The notes under the pieces were generated by a model. It saw only the letters and a list, made by a program, of their open reading frames with translations. It searched no databases and was not told the origin of the DNA. A DNA stretch of 64,000 bases, taken from assembly GCF_030867095.1 (NCBI RefSeq), contig NC_081831.1, forward strand, positions 64,742,716-64,806,715, in the 5' to 3' direction. Shown here one piece after another: positions 24,381-36,239 of the stretch (positions are counted from its first letter, which is position 1; every line of letters begins with the position of its first letter). Source of the stretch: Alligator mississippiensis (Eukaryota; Chordata; Crocodylia; Alligatoridae). A program made the translations under genes and the position numbers.

Positions 24381-26225
24381 ACATTGCTAACCCATGCCTT
24401 ATGCCAATGCTCTCTGCTGCCTCATCTTCTGCTGCTTGTCATAAAATGGTTATTCTCTACTTAGGGATGTGGTGATAATTTCCATGACAACACAGACAGA
24501 TTCTGGTAACAAAGAACTCTGCCTGCATTGTGTGAAGGGGCACAAACACTGAACTCCTATCTGCCCACAAGCTCTAGCAGAGGCTGGGATTTTATGTTGA
24601 TCCCCGACAATGTGACCCTCCAGTTCCTTGAACATTCAGGGTCTGTGGACTTTAGGAGTGTGTGGACTGCATTTCCAGTGCAGTGCTAGGAAATGCACAC
24701 TGATATCCAGTTAGTAAAGCCTCTTTCCACCGAATGAGTATTTCTTTAACAAATGGCTATATACCTGGAATTAGTAGGAGACCCACAGAATACAGCTTCT
24801 TATCATCCCCCTAATAAGATCCTACTCAGGCCTAAAAAATAGATACCAAAAATGCTTGGGAATTTTTAAGAAGTTGAGTGTGAATATTAGAGATGGGTCT
24901 GAACCAAAAGCCTAACCCAGGCTTAAAATCCAGGCTAAGATCCAAATCTGTAACTCGAATCTATGATGGGCTGAGACCTAACACTGTGAGTTGGGATGTG
25001 ATTGGTGAGATGTTCAGCCCCAGATTTGGAGTTTGGCTTAGATTTACCTATGGGAAATACCAAGAGGCATCCTGACACTTCTGAGGCTAATGGGAGTTTT
25101 TCTCCTCCCACTATTTATTATTCTTTATTTCCAGGATTTTACTCATTAGAATGTATTATTTAAGTACCAACATTGTGTTCAATGGATTACAAGCTACAGA
25201 TAAAGACAGTCCCTGGCTGGAATATCAGCAGCCTAAAGAAGGGAATTCACTTGGCCAGGTATTGAACCAGGATTGATTACATGTAAGACACCTCAGTTTG
25301 CCCCTACAGCTCCAACATTGGCTAAGGAACCACCTTATTAATAAATCAGTTGATAGGTATGAAGAGGCTCTCACTAAAAGTGATCTTGATTCTTCTCAGC
25401 CTCCTTCACCCACCTACCACTGTGAGTAATAAGAGCTCATAATTTATACTAATAGGCTTTCAAAGGAAAAAGGAAATCGTTGGCTTTTTCTGCTGCATTG
25501 CTCTTTTGTTGAGGCTTTTCTTTTTGTATTATCAAGCCTTGCAATTAACCTGCTGTGCATTGTTCTTTGCAGAGAATCTGCTGTTCCTAGCTGTCTGCTG
25601 GGGGGATAGACCTTCCATTTGCAATGATAAACAATGCTATTCGTAGAATTTTTACAGATTGTAGGGTCACTTATTTCTCACTGGACACACATAGATGCTG
25701 TTTTTGTTTGATGACAGGTAGAAAGCCTGAGAAGGGTTTATACTTGCTCCTTACTTGGCTTTGTATGATTCACCTGGGGCACAAATGGAGCCCAAACTTG
25801 ACTGGAACTTTTGGGCGCTGTCCCCATATAAATAATAAAGAATATAAAATGAATGAAGAATACCAAATTAATATAGAAGAAACAACAACAGTAATAAGTC
25901 ATGCACATCTGTGTCCCCTGAGTGTAATGGCTTCGGCTCATCATTGATGACCTTACTTTTCTCCTTTTTGATAGGTCATAGACACAAATAATTTGAGAAT
26001 AAACTGTTAGATTAAATGCATAGGCTGTGTAGCGCCCAGTACTCAGGATAAGGGATTTGGTTCCTTGCTCCTAAACCCATTCTATAGCTATTCATTCCAG
26101 TGTGTAACGGCTGGTTTCTGATTTAGTAGTGTTTTGTATCCACTTTGCAGTAACTCTGCCCTGGTATAAACAATCTCCCAGGGTGCAAAATAAAGAAGAA
26201 TAAGGCCCTTTGGGTATGTTTAGAC
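24381..26225. other. Intergenic, no recognised gene
   Basis: 24887-25060 ('gagatgggtctgaacc...') looks like a dispersed repeat of unknown class. Nothing else could be assigned. Confidence 0.3.
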
Positions 26226-26700
26226 CGGGGCGGGCAATTATTTTGGGCAGAGAGCTGCTTACTGAGTTTTGGCAAGCTGTCGAGGGCCATGTGGGTAGCC
26301 CCGCCCCTTGAAAGGTACCCTGCCCCCTGGTCACACCCCCTAACCCCTGACTTTTGCTACCAGAAGTCCCTCCCCTTGCCCCCAGAAGCACTCCTTTCAG
26401 CAAGGGGTTTTGCCATCTTGGAACCAGAAAAATACCAAATTATATTCTAAAAAGCGAACATCTAAAACATTGTGTGGGTGCATGTGTGTGGGTGGGACTT
26501 ACCCTACAAACGCACACACTGGGGGTACCAGTGCAGGCCCCATGCTCCCATGGTCCAGCAATGTAGCCAGGAGCGAGGTGGTGCTGGAGAGGTGCGGGGG
26601 CAGGGAAGGGCTGGGCTGCTGCATCCTGCTGCCAGCTCCCCCCGGGGTCCTACTGCCCCTGGCTTCTGTCGTCTTCCCCACAGGCTGGATAGAACGGCCT
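26226..26700. mobile_element. Probable degraded hAT-type element
   Basis: The left part 'ccggggcgggcaattatttt' followed by 'gagctgcttactgagttttg' and 'ccgccccttga' has the layout of a common sauropsid hAT-type element. The right part 'ggctggatagaacggcc...aaccctg' is a plausible but weak partner end. No target duplication could be identified and the interior contains an unrelated-looking 26400-26520 stretch, so limits are tentative. Confidence 0.4.
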
Positions 26701-27754
26701 TTTAACCCTGTCTGCATTTCAACCTCTACATTCAGTGAACCAATGTGACCTTCCACATAACCCCCCTGCAATCCAAGCGATGCCCTCTCAGGTCTGCAGA
26801 GGCCTCCCCTGCGGTATTGTAGTGCATATTTGTTCCTGTCGGCATTGAATCTTTGATGTCTGGAGCAAGAGAAGATGAAACACGATGAAGAGAAGGAAGG
26901 TATTATTAGGGACTTTTTCCCTCTCAGAAACCAATTTGGTTCAATTTGGCTTTTGGATGAAAGTCTTTGCAACAGTTCTTGCCTCAGCTCTCTTGAAAAT
27001 TAACGAACATCTTTTCTCTGTTCTTTTGAGGGGTAGGAGTGAGTGGAGACAGACTGATGTGGTAAGTGCTCAGACTCAGCTCCAAGTGTTGTCTCAATTT
27101 GGTCTTAGTGAGAACTATGTCCTTTATTATGGAAAAAAAGTGGGCCTTATTTTATTCCTGTGCCCATGTAACTCAGAAGTAATTACACTGGAGTCAGTGG
27201 GAGCAAGCCAGAGCATCTAGGCACAGCACAGCCAGAGGGAGCATGGCCAAGGCAATCCACCTCAGGGCTCAGACAGAAAGTGCTCCTGCTGGGCAGACCA
27301 GCTCAGGAGCCAACAGGCCAGGTCACAGGGGCAAGGAGAGCAGTCCTGACTGACTGAGCTGCAGGAGGGCACTTGGGTGGGGTGTGGAAAAGGGAAAAGC
27401 AGGAAACTCTTGGATTGATCTGTTGACTGCATTTGAGACCTTTTCTGTGCACCCTGGAGCATGCCCTGCAGGATTCCCTGCAAAGTCATATCGCCTCTAA
27501 GGGAAAGACATTCAAGCAGCGACCCAGGCTGTCTCGCCTTGGAGAGCAGGGGCCTTTCAGCATGTGTTGGTTGTCCCTTTCAGCAAGCATAGATTTCCCT
27601 CTATGTTCACTGGCACCGAGAGGCACAAACAGTTCCCTATGGCTCAGGTCCCTGCTTCGTAGAGTCACATCAGAAGTTTCATGTTAAATGCCATTTACCC
27701 ATTTAAAATGCCTATTTGCAGTTGCTTCTAATTCTTGGAGAGAGAGATTCTTGG
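26701..27754. other. Intergenic, no recognised feature
   Basis: No gene or family-assignable repeat recognised. Several overlapping frames on both strands are short and domain-free. Confidence 0.3.
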
Positions 27755-27850
27755 TCAGGCCCCAGACTCTGAGTCAGGAGACATGAGTTTTGTTCCTGGC
27801 TTTTTGCTACTGCCCTCCTTTGTGGCCTTGGGAAGGAGCAGATCCAGAAG
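27755..27850 (+). repeat. MIR-like SINE fragment
   Basis: 'agactctgagtcaggagaca', then 'gagttttgttcctggct' and 'tgtggccttgggaa', keep the order of the tRNA-related B-box region and the start of the core in MIR, plus orientation. It is fragmentary. Confidence 0.5.
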
Positions 27851-28088
27851 GGGTGTGATGGCGCCGTCCGCAGTCCTCTTGCTCTCCTCAGGAACCAAGG
27901 GCCCAATCCAGCTGGCACTAGGCTTGACAGTCCCTCTTCCCTTGGGAGGGCATTTTAGGGCCCAATCTGACTGCCCCCTGATTTGCAAAATCCTGGATCT
28001 ATCTCTGGCCACCCTTGGCCTTGGTGCCTCTGTTTCTTCTCCCTACCTTTACCTGCCTTCACTGTTCAGACTGGAAACTATTTGGGAG

Positions 28089-28431
28089 CAGAGCCAGCCT
28101 TAGGGGAAATGGTGCCCTGGGCAAACCTGTATTTTGGTGCCAGTGGCCCACCCAGCACCACCTTCTGCTGTCCCCCTGGGCACCCCCGCTCAAGTCACCA
28201 GTGCTGCTGCAGGCAGAAGCAGGTGGGCAGGGGTGCAGGGTGCAGTCTGGTGGGGAAGCAGAGCTATCTGCACTGCCTGGCCAGGCTCCTCCTGAGCAGC
28301 GGCTGGGGTGAGGCGGGGCAAGCTGGGCTGGGCACTGTTCCCCCTTCCTGGAGCAGGGATCAGGGTGGGGGGGTGTGGTACCCCCGGAACATGGCACCCT
28401 AGGTGGTTGCCGACCCTTAAGGCCAGCTCAG
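28089..28431. mobile_element. Non-autonomous hAT-type DNA transposon (343 bp)
   Basis: The left end CAGAGCCAGCCTTAGGG mirrors the right end CCTTAAGGCCAGCTCAG. Flanks TTTGGGAG (28081-28088) and TTTGGCAG (28432-28439) match at seven of eight positions. The interior is GC-rich, which explains the crowd of open frames here. No transposase. Confidence 0.75.
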
Positions 28432-28439
28432 TTTGGCAG

Positions 28440-31099
28440 GGAAGCCTGTCCTTTACTGTGTCTGTCTGTTTGTTGGTGCTGTCATTTTTGCTGCCTTTTT
28501 TGTCTGCTTCTCCCCCCAGTTGTTTCTGTGCCTACCTTCACACCAGTCCCAACATGGGGAGCACTCATTTGGAGCTGGTCCATCTGGCCTCTGCACTTTT
28601 CCCGTTTTCCAGTCACCCACCATGACGCACACAAAAAGGAGCCAGTGACCTTGATTTGGTTTTATGGCTGACTCTTACTTTAGAGGGCATTTTTGCATAT
28701 GAAACCTCCTTCCTCAGAGGTTTAGATTAGCAAAATCGTTGGATTATTTATTGATGAGTCACTATAACTCAACTTGTTGCCTTCTTGCTACTCAACTATT
28801 TGGAGCATCCGCAGCCCTCAAACATCGGGCCAGGAGGCTCCAGCTAATTCAATCACTCCATGTCACTTGAGTGTTTGCAGTGTGGCCACCGTTGGCTCAA
28901 GACAGGCTAATTGGCAAGGTGAAGGTCGGATCTCAAATTCTGGCAACTCAAGAAGGTGTGATGCCAGGTATTGTTCTTCCACCTTCCAAGATGCCACAGT
29001 GTTCTGCAGCTAAGAGAATTTGATGCCAGCATGAAAGCCCATCACTGTTTTGGGCTTCTCTTTTCAACTGGAGCAGCTTTCAAGGTTTGCAGAGCTCTAG
29101 ATATCCTCAGCTTAGACTCCTGGCTCATTTTCATTCCATCACAACATCTGGAATTGGAGATACTGAACTGCAGAGAGTCTTGTTGTTGCTTTTGTCAAGG
29201 ATATATTAGGGAGTAGGGTCCTCTGCCAAGGAGCAGGTTCACTCTGGGGCACAGACTATGACCTCAAAGTGTTGTGGAATTCCCTGGGACCCAAATTCAA
29301 TAAGAAAAAAATGTTCTCAAGTAGAAAAATGTATGGGGGGGCTCTCTTATTTGATTATGTCAGTGAGGAAACAATGTAGTATAAATAAAGCAATTTCAAG
29401 AACAAACAGATTGTACTTAGTTCTCATTAGAGGGGGGGTTTATATTGCCTCTATTATGTAAATAGTTTATTGGCTCTTGAATTGTCTGTTAGTCTCCAGA
29501 TGGGCTGATCTGTCACACAGTAATATGTTGTTTACTTAATCCATGTAAAATGATAGCCTGTCTTGTGTGGGGTTCAGCATAAAAAAGTTCGTAAGAGAGA
29601 TGTACAGAAACCTATGTGATGCCAGAAAAAAGCTAAGAAAATAAATTCTGGATTTTAGATAATACTTGGAATTAAGATGGCTTTTCTTTGGTTTTGGTTG
29701 TGCTTAATTTTTCTTAACATTGATATTTGACTGTGTAAGTCAGTATATGGGCCAACAAAGAGTGGAGGAAAGATTATTGTCCATGGCCTGAAAACAGCAG
29801 CTAAAAGTCTTTCTCCTTTTTGGGTCCTAGATATTAAACCAAGTGTTATGTTGGGACAGGGCCAGATTTATACAGGTGCTGAGCACTTGCATCTCTACTT
29901 GACCTAACTGGGAGTATTTGCTCAGCACTTCTTAAAGTCAGGCCCACAGAGAGAGAGTCTCAATTCAGGTCCAAGGGGTGAGCTCTCAAGGTCACATGGA
30001 AGGTGTGTCAGCATGGCAACATTTGGAAGTGGACCAGATAAAGTAAACGGAGGGGACTGGAAGAAGCAGCTAATGCCTGTTCCATAGGGCTGCCTCCTGC
30101 TGCCCTTACTCTTGTACATTAGGGGTGTTTATGGATCAGGCCCCTTGTTCACAGAAATAAATGTTACATTGGAGCCAAAGGGTTGTAAGGTTCTGTCCAA
30201 CGATGCCACGTAGGTAACAGTGATTGTCAGGGTGGCATCAGGGTGCACGACACTCTCATGGCAATTGTGCCAAATAGACCTTACCTTTAAGCCACATAAT
30301 AAAGGACAAGGCGGTACATGTGGTCCTGCATGGGCTCTGCTCTGAGAGGATTTTCCCCTCAGTCAAGAGCCTAATCCATCCCTTGAGCAGTTCTCTGCTT
30401 ACATAAAAGAAAGGAAATATCCTTTTAAAACTTGTCCTAAATACTTCTAAAGGAAGCAGACTTTGCTCCTGGTACTGCAAAGCCTGTGCATCATGCAGAC
30501 TGTTACTAAACAGTGGTCTGGTATGAACTGTAAATGATAAAGGTGACACGAGTAATACGGGCCTTAGCAACTACAGGACTTTACTGCGTACCATTGATGG
30601 TGTTTTGCTGACACATCACAATATAATGGAGTCTGATTCCATTTGGATACCACTGAGTCCACAGAAGTCATTGTGGGCTTTGAGTGCCCTCTTATGGACA
30701 GTTTATTATCATGCATGAACTTTACCAAGCTCTTGAGCCCGAGGCATGAATAATAGTAAGAACTTGAGGACTAGGGTTAGATATTTCTTCTTAATCAGAG
30801 AAGTGAAGGCAAAGTATATTGGGCAATAAGATCACCAGACATAAAAAGACATTACACCCCACCATAGTGCATGAGGGAATTCTGGTTTGCATCCCTCTAG
30901 CAAATTTAAAATAGGGATCAAAACTCCCTACACAAGCATTAGCTGATTAAGCCTTATATTACCCCATGTTGGAAAAGTTTCATGCTATATGGTGTAAGGA
31001 ACAGTATAGTGGAAGCTGTTTGCATTACACAGGAAGTTTTATTAGTCTTACGCAGTCCAGACATGAGGCTATGTATTCCTAACAGCCATGAATAACTGG
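28440..31099. other. Intergenic, no recognised gene
   Basis: Mostly unassigned. 29858-29943 ('gggccagatttatacagg' to 'taaagtcaggccc') has short inverted ends like an ancient MITE relic common in reptiles, but this is weak. No splice-bounded exon was recognised. Confidence 0.3.
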
Positions 31100-31103
31100 G
31101 TAT

Positions 31104-31759
31104 TGTAGTGCGCAAGTTTGTCATTACCCTGAAATAGAATAGTTTTCTGAAAGCATACTGTTAGGTTTACAATAATTTGGATTTTTAAGAAGTATTAGCT
31201 TTACAGCTGAATACAAGGCATGACCTGTGGCCTAGTAATGCAGCCGACCACAAGGCAGAATGATAGCTAGGCCTTTGCTTGTGTCAAGTAATCATTTTAA
31301 CTGCACCAAGCATTTTTCTGAGTTAAAAAGTGAATCTGTGTCTGTGCGCTAAAAAAAATCAGCTACAGCTAGAAGTAAGATAAGACAGAGAAACCATTGT
31401 TTGAGCTTACTGGTTGTGTCCTTGAGAAGTATCTTCTACTGTGTAAGGTTTTGCTAACATAATGTTACTGTTACTTAACTTTTAGCTTTTAAAAAGTGCT
31501 AGTTCAGCTTAATAGAAATATGCTGTTACAAAGATTTGTAGAGCACCGCCCCAAGTATTGCTTTTTGTTAACCATATAGTCTTGCTTTGTTGTAAGAAGT
31601 ATAAAAGATCGCCTCACCCTTGAGGGGGGGGCCATTTTGCCTTTTGCTGGCTTTATGGTCTTTGCTCGAGCAAATAAACAGCTGTCTTTCTTTACCCGCG
31701 TTGTCTGTCAATCAAATTACAGCTAGACAACGGACCTTAGGGAGGTTTCTCCCACCACA
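31104..31759 (+). mobile_element. Solo LTR of an endogenous retrovirus (656 bp)
   Basis: It begins TGTAGTGCGC and ends CCCACCACA. The terminal inverted match is TGTAGTG against TGTGGTG. A 4-bp duplication GTAT flanks it (31100-31103 and 31760-31763). TATAAAAG lies at 31600-31607, an 8-G run at 31624-31631 and AATAAA at 31673-31678, followed by a U5-like T-rich stretch. No gag, pol or env sequence adjoins it. The arrangement resembles the LTR at 18318-18824, though the sequences are clearly different. Confidence 0.75.
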
Positions 31760-32319
31760 GTATTTAGCTATACACTCATGTCAAACTTCCTTATAACATC
31801 CTTATAACCAGAAATGGAGGGATATCAATTAACTGTAACAGCCTTTGAAATGATCAAGCAACTTTAACTTATACTACAGCTCTCCTAGGAAGTGAACAAT
31901 ACAATGGCAAGCTGAACATGCAGGTATATGAGAAAAAGAAAGAAGGGGCAAATTTAAATTTTGGGCAAATCCTCTGGAATTCAGTGAGGCAATCTAAGGA
32001 AATGTGCAGTTGGCTCAAGCTGTTGTGCATATATTTTTCCTATTTGTTATGGTAGAGTGGGCCAAATGGATTAATTAAAAAAACACTCTTGCCCAAGAAC
32101 AGGATAAACAAGATACATGCTGAGTGTTTCCATTCATCCATAGTCCTTCACAGTATGTCCCATTCCCCTTCCTCCAACTCATTCTTTCCATATTAGCCCT
32201 TTGAAGTAGGGGTCTTCACCCCATGTCTGGACAGAGGCTATGCCGTTCAGTTGTCCTTTTTCTCGCTTGTAATGTGCTTAGAACATTGCCAGCTCTACAC
32301 AGTGATATTTTTTGTCAAC

Positions 32320-32425
32320 AAAAAGGATCTCAATAGATTGGAAAGCTGGGCTGAAGCTAGCAGGGTGAAGTTCAATACTGATGCATGCAAAATGCTATAC
32401 CTTGGGAAGATCAATAAATTAAGTG
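32320..32425 (+). mobile_element. CR1 LINE fragment, part of ORF2
   Basis: It translates to [20 protein letters not shown] followed by CKMLYLGK. This is homologous to a downstream segment of the neighbouring copy (LDRLQKWADENRMGFNVDKC at about 32695-32750). Because the downstream copy contains its own version, this piece comes from a separate, older CR1 insertion rather than from the same element. Confidence 0.65.
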
Positions 32426-32439
32426 ACTGTGGAATCGAT

Positions 32440-33527
32440 GCCTACACAGTTGGATGGGGAAAAAATTGGCTGATGGGGCGCACCCAGAGAGTAGTGGTGG
32501 ACAGGTTGTACTCAACCTGGCGAGATGTGAGCAGTGGGATACCTCAGGGTTCGGTCCTCGGATACGCACTGTTTAACATCTTAATCAGCGACTTGGACGA
32601 GGGGTTGGAAAGCACGCTGTCCAAGTTTGCTAATGACACTAAGATGTGAGGTGAGGTGGACACACTTGAAGCGAGAGAGAGGCTGCAAATAGATTTAGAC
32701 AGGCTACAAAAGTGGGCAGATGAGAATAGGATGGGGTTCAACGTAGATAAATGCAGGGTGCTGCACCTTGGGAGAAGGAATCCACAGCATACATACAGGC
32801 TGGGGAGTTCTCCTCTTGAAAGCACAGAGGCGGAATGGGATCTTGGAGTCATTATTGACTCCAAGATGAACGTGAGCCGCCAATGCCAGACCGCAGCCAG
32901 CAAGGCCAGCCATACCTTGTCATGCATTTAAAGGTGCATCTCAAGCCAGTCCAGAGAAGTGATACTCCCCCTCTATGCGACTTTGGTCAGGCCGCAGTTG
33001 GAGTACTGTGTCCAGTACTGGGCACCGCACTTCGAAAGGGATGTGGCCAGCCTGGAGAGGGTTCAGAGGAGGGCCACCCGCTTGGTGAGAGGGCAGCAGG
33101 ACAGGCCCTATGAGGAGAGACTGAGGCTACCTGAACCTGTTCAGCCTCAGTAAGTGGAGGCTGAGGGGGGACCTGGTGGCTGCCTACAAACTCATCAGGG
33201 GAGATCAACAACAAATAGGTAGAGCCCTTTTCTCCCCAGCACCACCTGGGGTGACGAGGAACAATGGTCATAAGCTGATGGAGAATAGGTTTAGGTTGGA
33301 GATCAGAAGGCAATATTTTACAGTTAGGGTGGCCAAAATCTGGAACCAACTTCCCAGGGAAGTGGTCCTTGCCTCTACCTTGGCCAAATTCAAGAGGAGG
33401 TTGGATGATCACCTGTCTGGGGTCTTGTGAACCCAGCATTCATTCCTGCCTGTGGCAGGGGGTCAGGCTAGATGATCTGATCAGGTTCCTCCTGACCCTA
33501 GCTACTATGAAACTATGAAACTAAGAA
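32440..33527 (+). mobile_element. CR1 LINE, 3' ~1.1 kb with reverse-transcriptase remnant
   Basis: The reverse-transcriptase core is readable: [10 protein letters not shown] (32534-32563), then the palm motif as FANDTK, where an active enzyme has F/YADD. A stop follows immediately (32647-32649). Later frames give [43 protein letters not shown] and the C-terminus KIWNQLPREVV...FKRRLDDHLSGVL, ending near 33430. The 3' end reaches 'actatgaaactatgaaac' at about 33525. Several stops and frame changes, plus the Asp-to-Asn change at the catalytic pair, make it inactive. In active CR1s ORF2 encodes an endonuclease-reverse transcriptase; the endonuclease part is absent here. Confidence 0.88.
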
Positions 33528-33559
33528 TAATCAAAATTATGAATACAAAATGGATGCAG

Positions 33560-34592
33560 TTATGGGCTTCACATTTTTAAAAGGACATGGAGAAGTTAGA
33601 GAGGATATAGAAGTGGGCAAAAACAATGATAAAGGGCTTGGAAAATAAGTCATATGAAGAGAGAGGCTGAAGGAACGCGGCATGTTCAGCTTGTGGAAAA
33701 AGTGAAGACATGGTAGCAGTCTTCGAATGTTTGAAGAGCTGCCATGAAGAAGAAGGGAAACACCTGTTCTGCCTTGCTTTAGAGAGTAGGACAGGGACAG
33801 ATGGCTTGATATTGCAGCAAAGTAAGTTTAGACTGGATAACAGAAAAAACTTCTTCGCTGTTACAGCAGTGGAATAGACTGCCTAGGGAAGCTGTGTACT
33901 TTCCATCATTGGAGGTATTCAAGAAGAGGTTGGACAGCCACTGGTTGGGGATGATCTATAACTTTGTCTGTATTCTTTTCTAGGTATTTCCCATGCTTCT
34001 GGGCTTTGCTGGTTGTTTTATGGGGCTAGGAAGGAATTCTCTTCCCTCCTCTCCCCTCCTGCTGCTACATGTGTCAGGGGGTTTTTAAACCTTCCTCAGA
34101 GTCCCTAGGTGTTGGCTGTGGCCAAGGCTGGGAATTTTGGCTGGGGTGTGCTCCTGCTAGGACTTAAGGTCCAAGGTTCCTGGATAGAGGGTCTTGCCCC
34201 TCCACTCAGGGTCAGACTTTGGTGCCAGGAACGAATTTCACGCCATGTTCAGATCAGAATGGGCTATGGGGGGTTTTGCCTTTCTCGTTAGCCAGGGGAG
34301 GAATGGGGCACGGTCCTTTTCTTGGGATCTCTTAAGCATATATTAACAACCTTTACAGGTTCAAGATATTGGCTGTCGTGCTCCCCCAGCTTTACCTGTG
34401 GCAGGTTTGAGTGTTATGTGTTGTGTTGTGCTGTGTTGTGTTGTGTCAGGGTTGACTGTAGTTTTGCTAAGAGGTTAGACAATGGGTTTGTATAGGATGG
34501 TTTGAATAGGAATGATCCTACCTCATACAGAAGGTTGGAGCAGATGACCTATGGAGGTCACTTTCAGCCCTACTTCTCTATGCTTCTATAAA
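33560..34592 (+). mobile_element. Second CR1-type LINE, different subfamily, with long 3' UTR
   Basis: 33560-33955 is the ORF2 C-terminal region ('gtgggcaaaaacaatgat', 'agactgcctagggaagc', 'aagaagaggttggacagcc'). A long 3' region follows to 'cttctctatgcttctata' near 34592. The segment 34270-34592 is clearly the same text as the reverse complement of 51605-51965 ('tgtggcaggttt', 'gtgctgtgttgtg', 'caggatggtttg'). So both belong to one subfamily with a 3' UTR of about 600 bp. It abuts the previous CR1 with only ~30 bp between. Confidence 0.75.
34409..34446. repeat. TGTGT/TTGTG simple repeat inside a CR1 3' UTR
   Basis: Short TGTGTTG-like units are repeated about six times. The related CR1 at 51605-51965 has a compact version at the same place, so this is a subfamily feature that has expanded here. 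Confidence 0.6.
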
Positions 34593-36239
34593 CATTTTCT
34601 ATTCCTTTTCTTGTATTTAACAAGAAGAAGCTATTAGAATGAAATGAATGTTTTTACTTCCTTTGCTACCTTTCAATGGAAAAATGTTCTAAAACAAAAT
34701 TTTAATTTTGAACTAAAACTCATCATCTTGGTTTTCAGGGTTTCAAGTCTTTCTCCTCCTTTTTTATATTTCTTTCTGCCAAAATGAAACAAACTTAGTT
34801 TCTTTCTGAAGTTTTCACAGGTATTCCTATTATTTGTCCAGGTGTAGAACTAAATCCTCGCTATCCCACTGTCACTGAGTTTGAGAGCCAAACTCAAGAT
34901 GGTAGCTGTAACACTAGCTTTCCTTGTCCAATGGGTTGATAGGTAAGAGGGTAGAGGGGGATCATGTAAAGTTGACCTAAGCCTGACTCTAAGTTATGGC
35001 CAACCAAAGTGGGTTTGGTGATCCATGAAAAACAGTGTTATGGACCAATTGCTTCTGTACCCAGACTACATTCAATCATTTGGTTGCTCCCCTGAGGGAG
35101 TAAGAAGATCATGTTCAGAGGTCTTCAGCAGGTAACCTAAGATATTAACTGGATATAATGAAATGCAGTTGGAGCCCAATTCTAGTCCTGTGTGATGAGG
35201 CAGCTACTAGGTTGGCACCATAAAAAACAGTACAGCAAGAAAGGTACAGGCTTTACAGCTAATTGGGCTGGCCCTGGAAAAAAGAAACAATATGGATCAT
35301 GAAGTCTGTGTGCATCAGGCACACAAGCTGAAGATCTCCAGCCCCGAGGCAGCATGCAGAGGATGGAGGCTGCTTGGATTGCTTGGCTACCTTAAGTGAG
35401 TGAGAATTGATTTGGGGCTGATGTGTGCCAGGCCCTGATAAAACACACTAGGCAGATCTCAGCTGCTTGAAGTAGGATATGGTGAAACATCCTTCATTGA
35501 TTCCCTTGATGATGAAAGCCATAGTAGAAAAATAGAAACCTTTTAAATCTATTTCAGGCCAATAAGCAAGCAGACTAGATTTTCAGACCAGAGACATCTC
35601 CCTTTGATTACTCCTTGCTTGCCAGTAGGTGTCATTGCAGATTTGCAGACAGCGGGGATTTATTGTGGTCTGAAGGACAGTATAGATTTTGACAGACGTG
35701 CCCCCCCACCTACTCTCCATGCAGACACACTCTCACACATACAAACAGAAGCCTGCATGATGTAGCTTTATTCTGGTATCTGCAGTGTGGGATGGAGGGG
35801 GATCCTGTTGTTTCACTCAAATGTGATTTTGAGGTGGCTTTTCTGCTGTTGAAGATCTGTATCATCTGAATTTCAGTCTCTTTTTCAGAGCCAGGCAGTT
35901 CTGCTTCTCTGTGCATTATAAACACTGACTGCAGTGTTTACATCCTCTTTTCCTAGGATGGGGCTCCTGGGTCATAGAAGCAGAGTATTTTTGGTACAAA
36001 AACCCCCAGCTGTGGAAAGGCCTAAAGCCAAAAATTAGTGTCAGCTGGTCCCACACTAATTTGAAGGCCTGCTTTTGCTCTTTTGAAGACAATGGCAGAG
36101 CTCCTGTCAAGTTCTGTGCACCAGAATGAATGCACACCGGAAAAATATCAAAGACAAAAATACCCAATTACCCATGGGGGCATATTTCTCATAAGAAAAC
36201 CACTCTGTCTCCAGCCTCTCAGTTCTAATCCTCAAAAGG
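34593..36239. other. Intergenic, no recognised feature
   Basis: No gene or family-assignable repeat recognised. Confidence 0.35.

Noticed and set aside
32251-33430. Series of plus-strand frames that look like a gene
   Set aside because: They are pieces of a CR1 reverse-transcriptase ORF broken by stops and frame changes, not a host gene.
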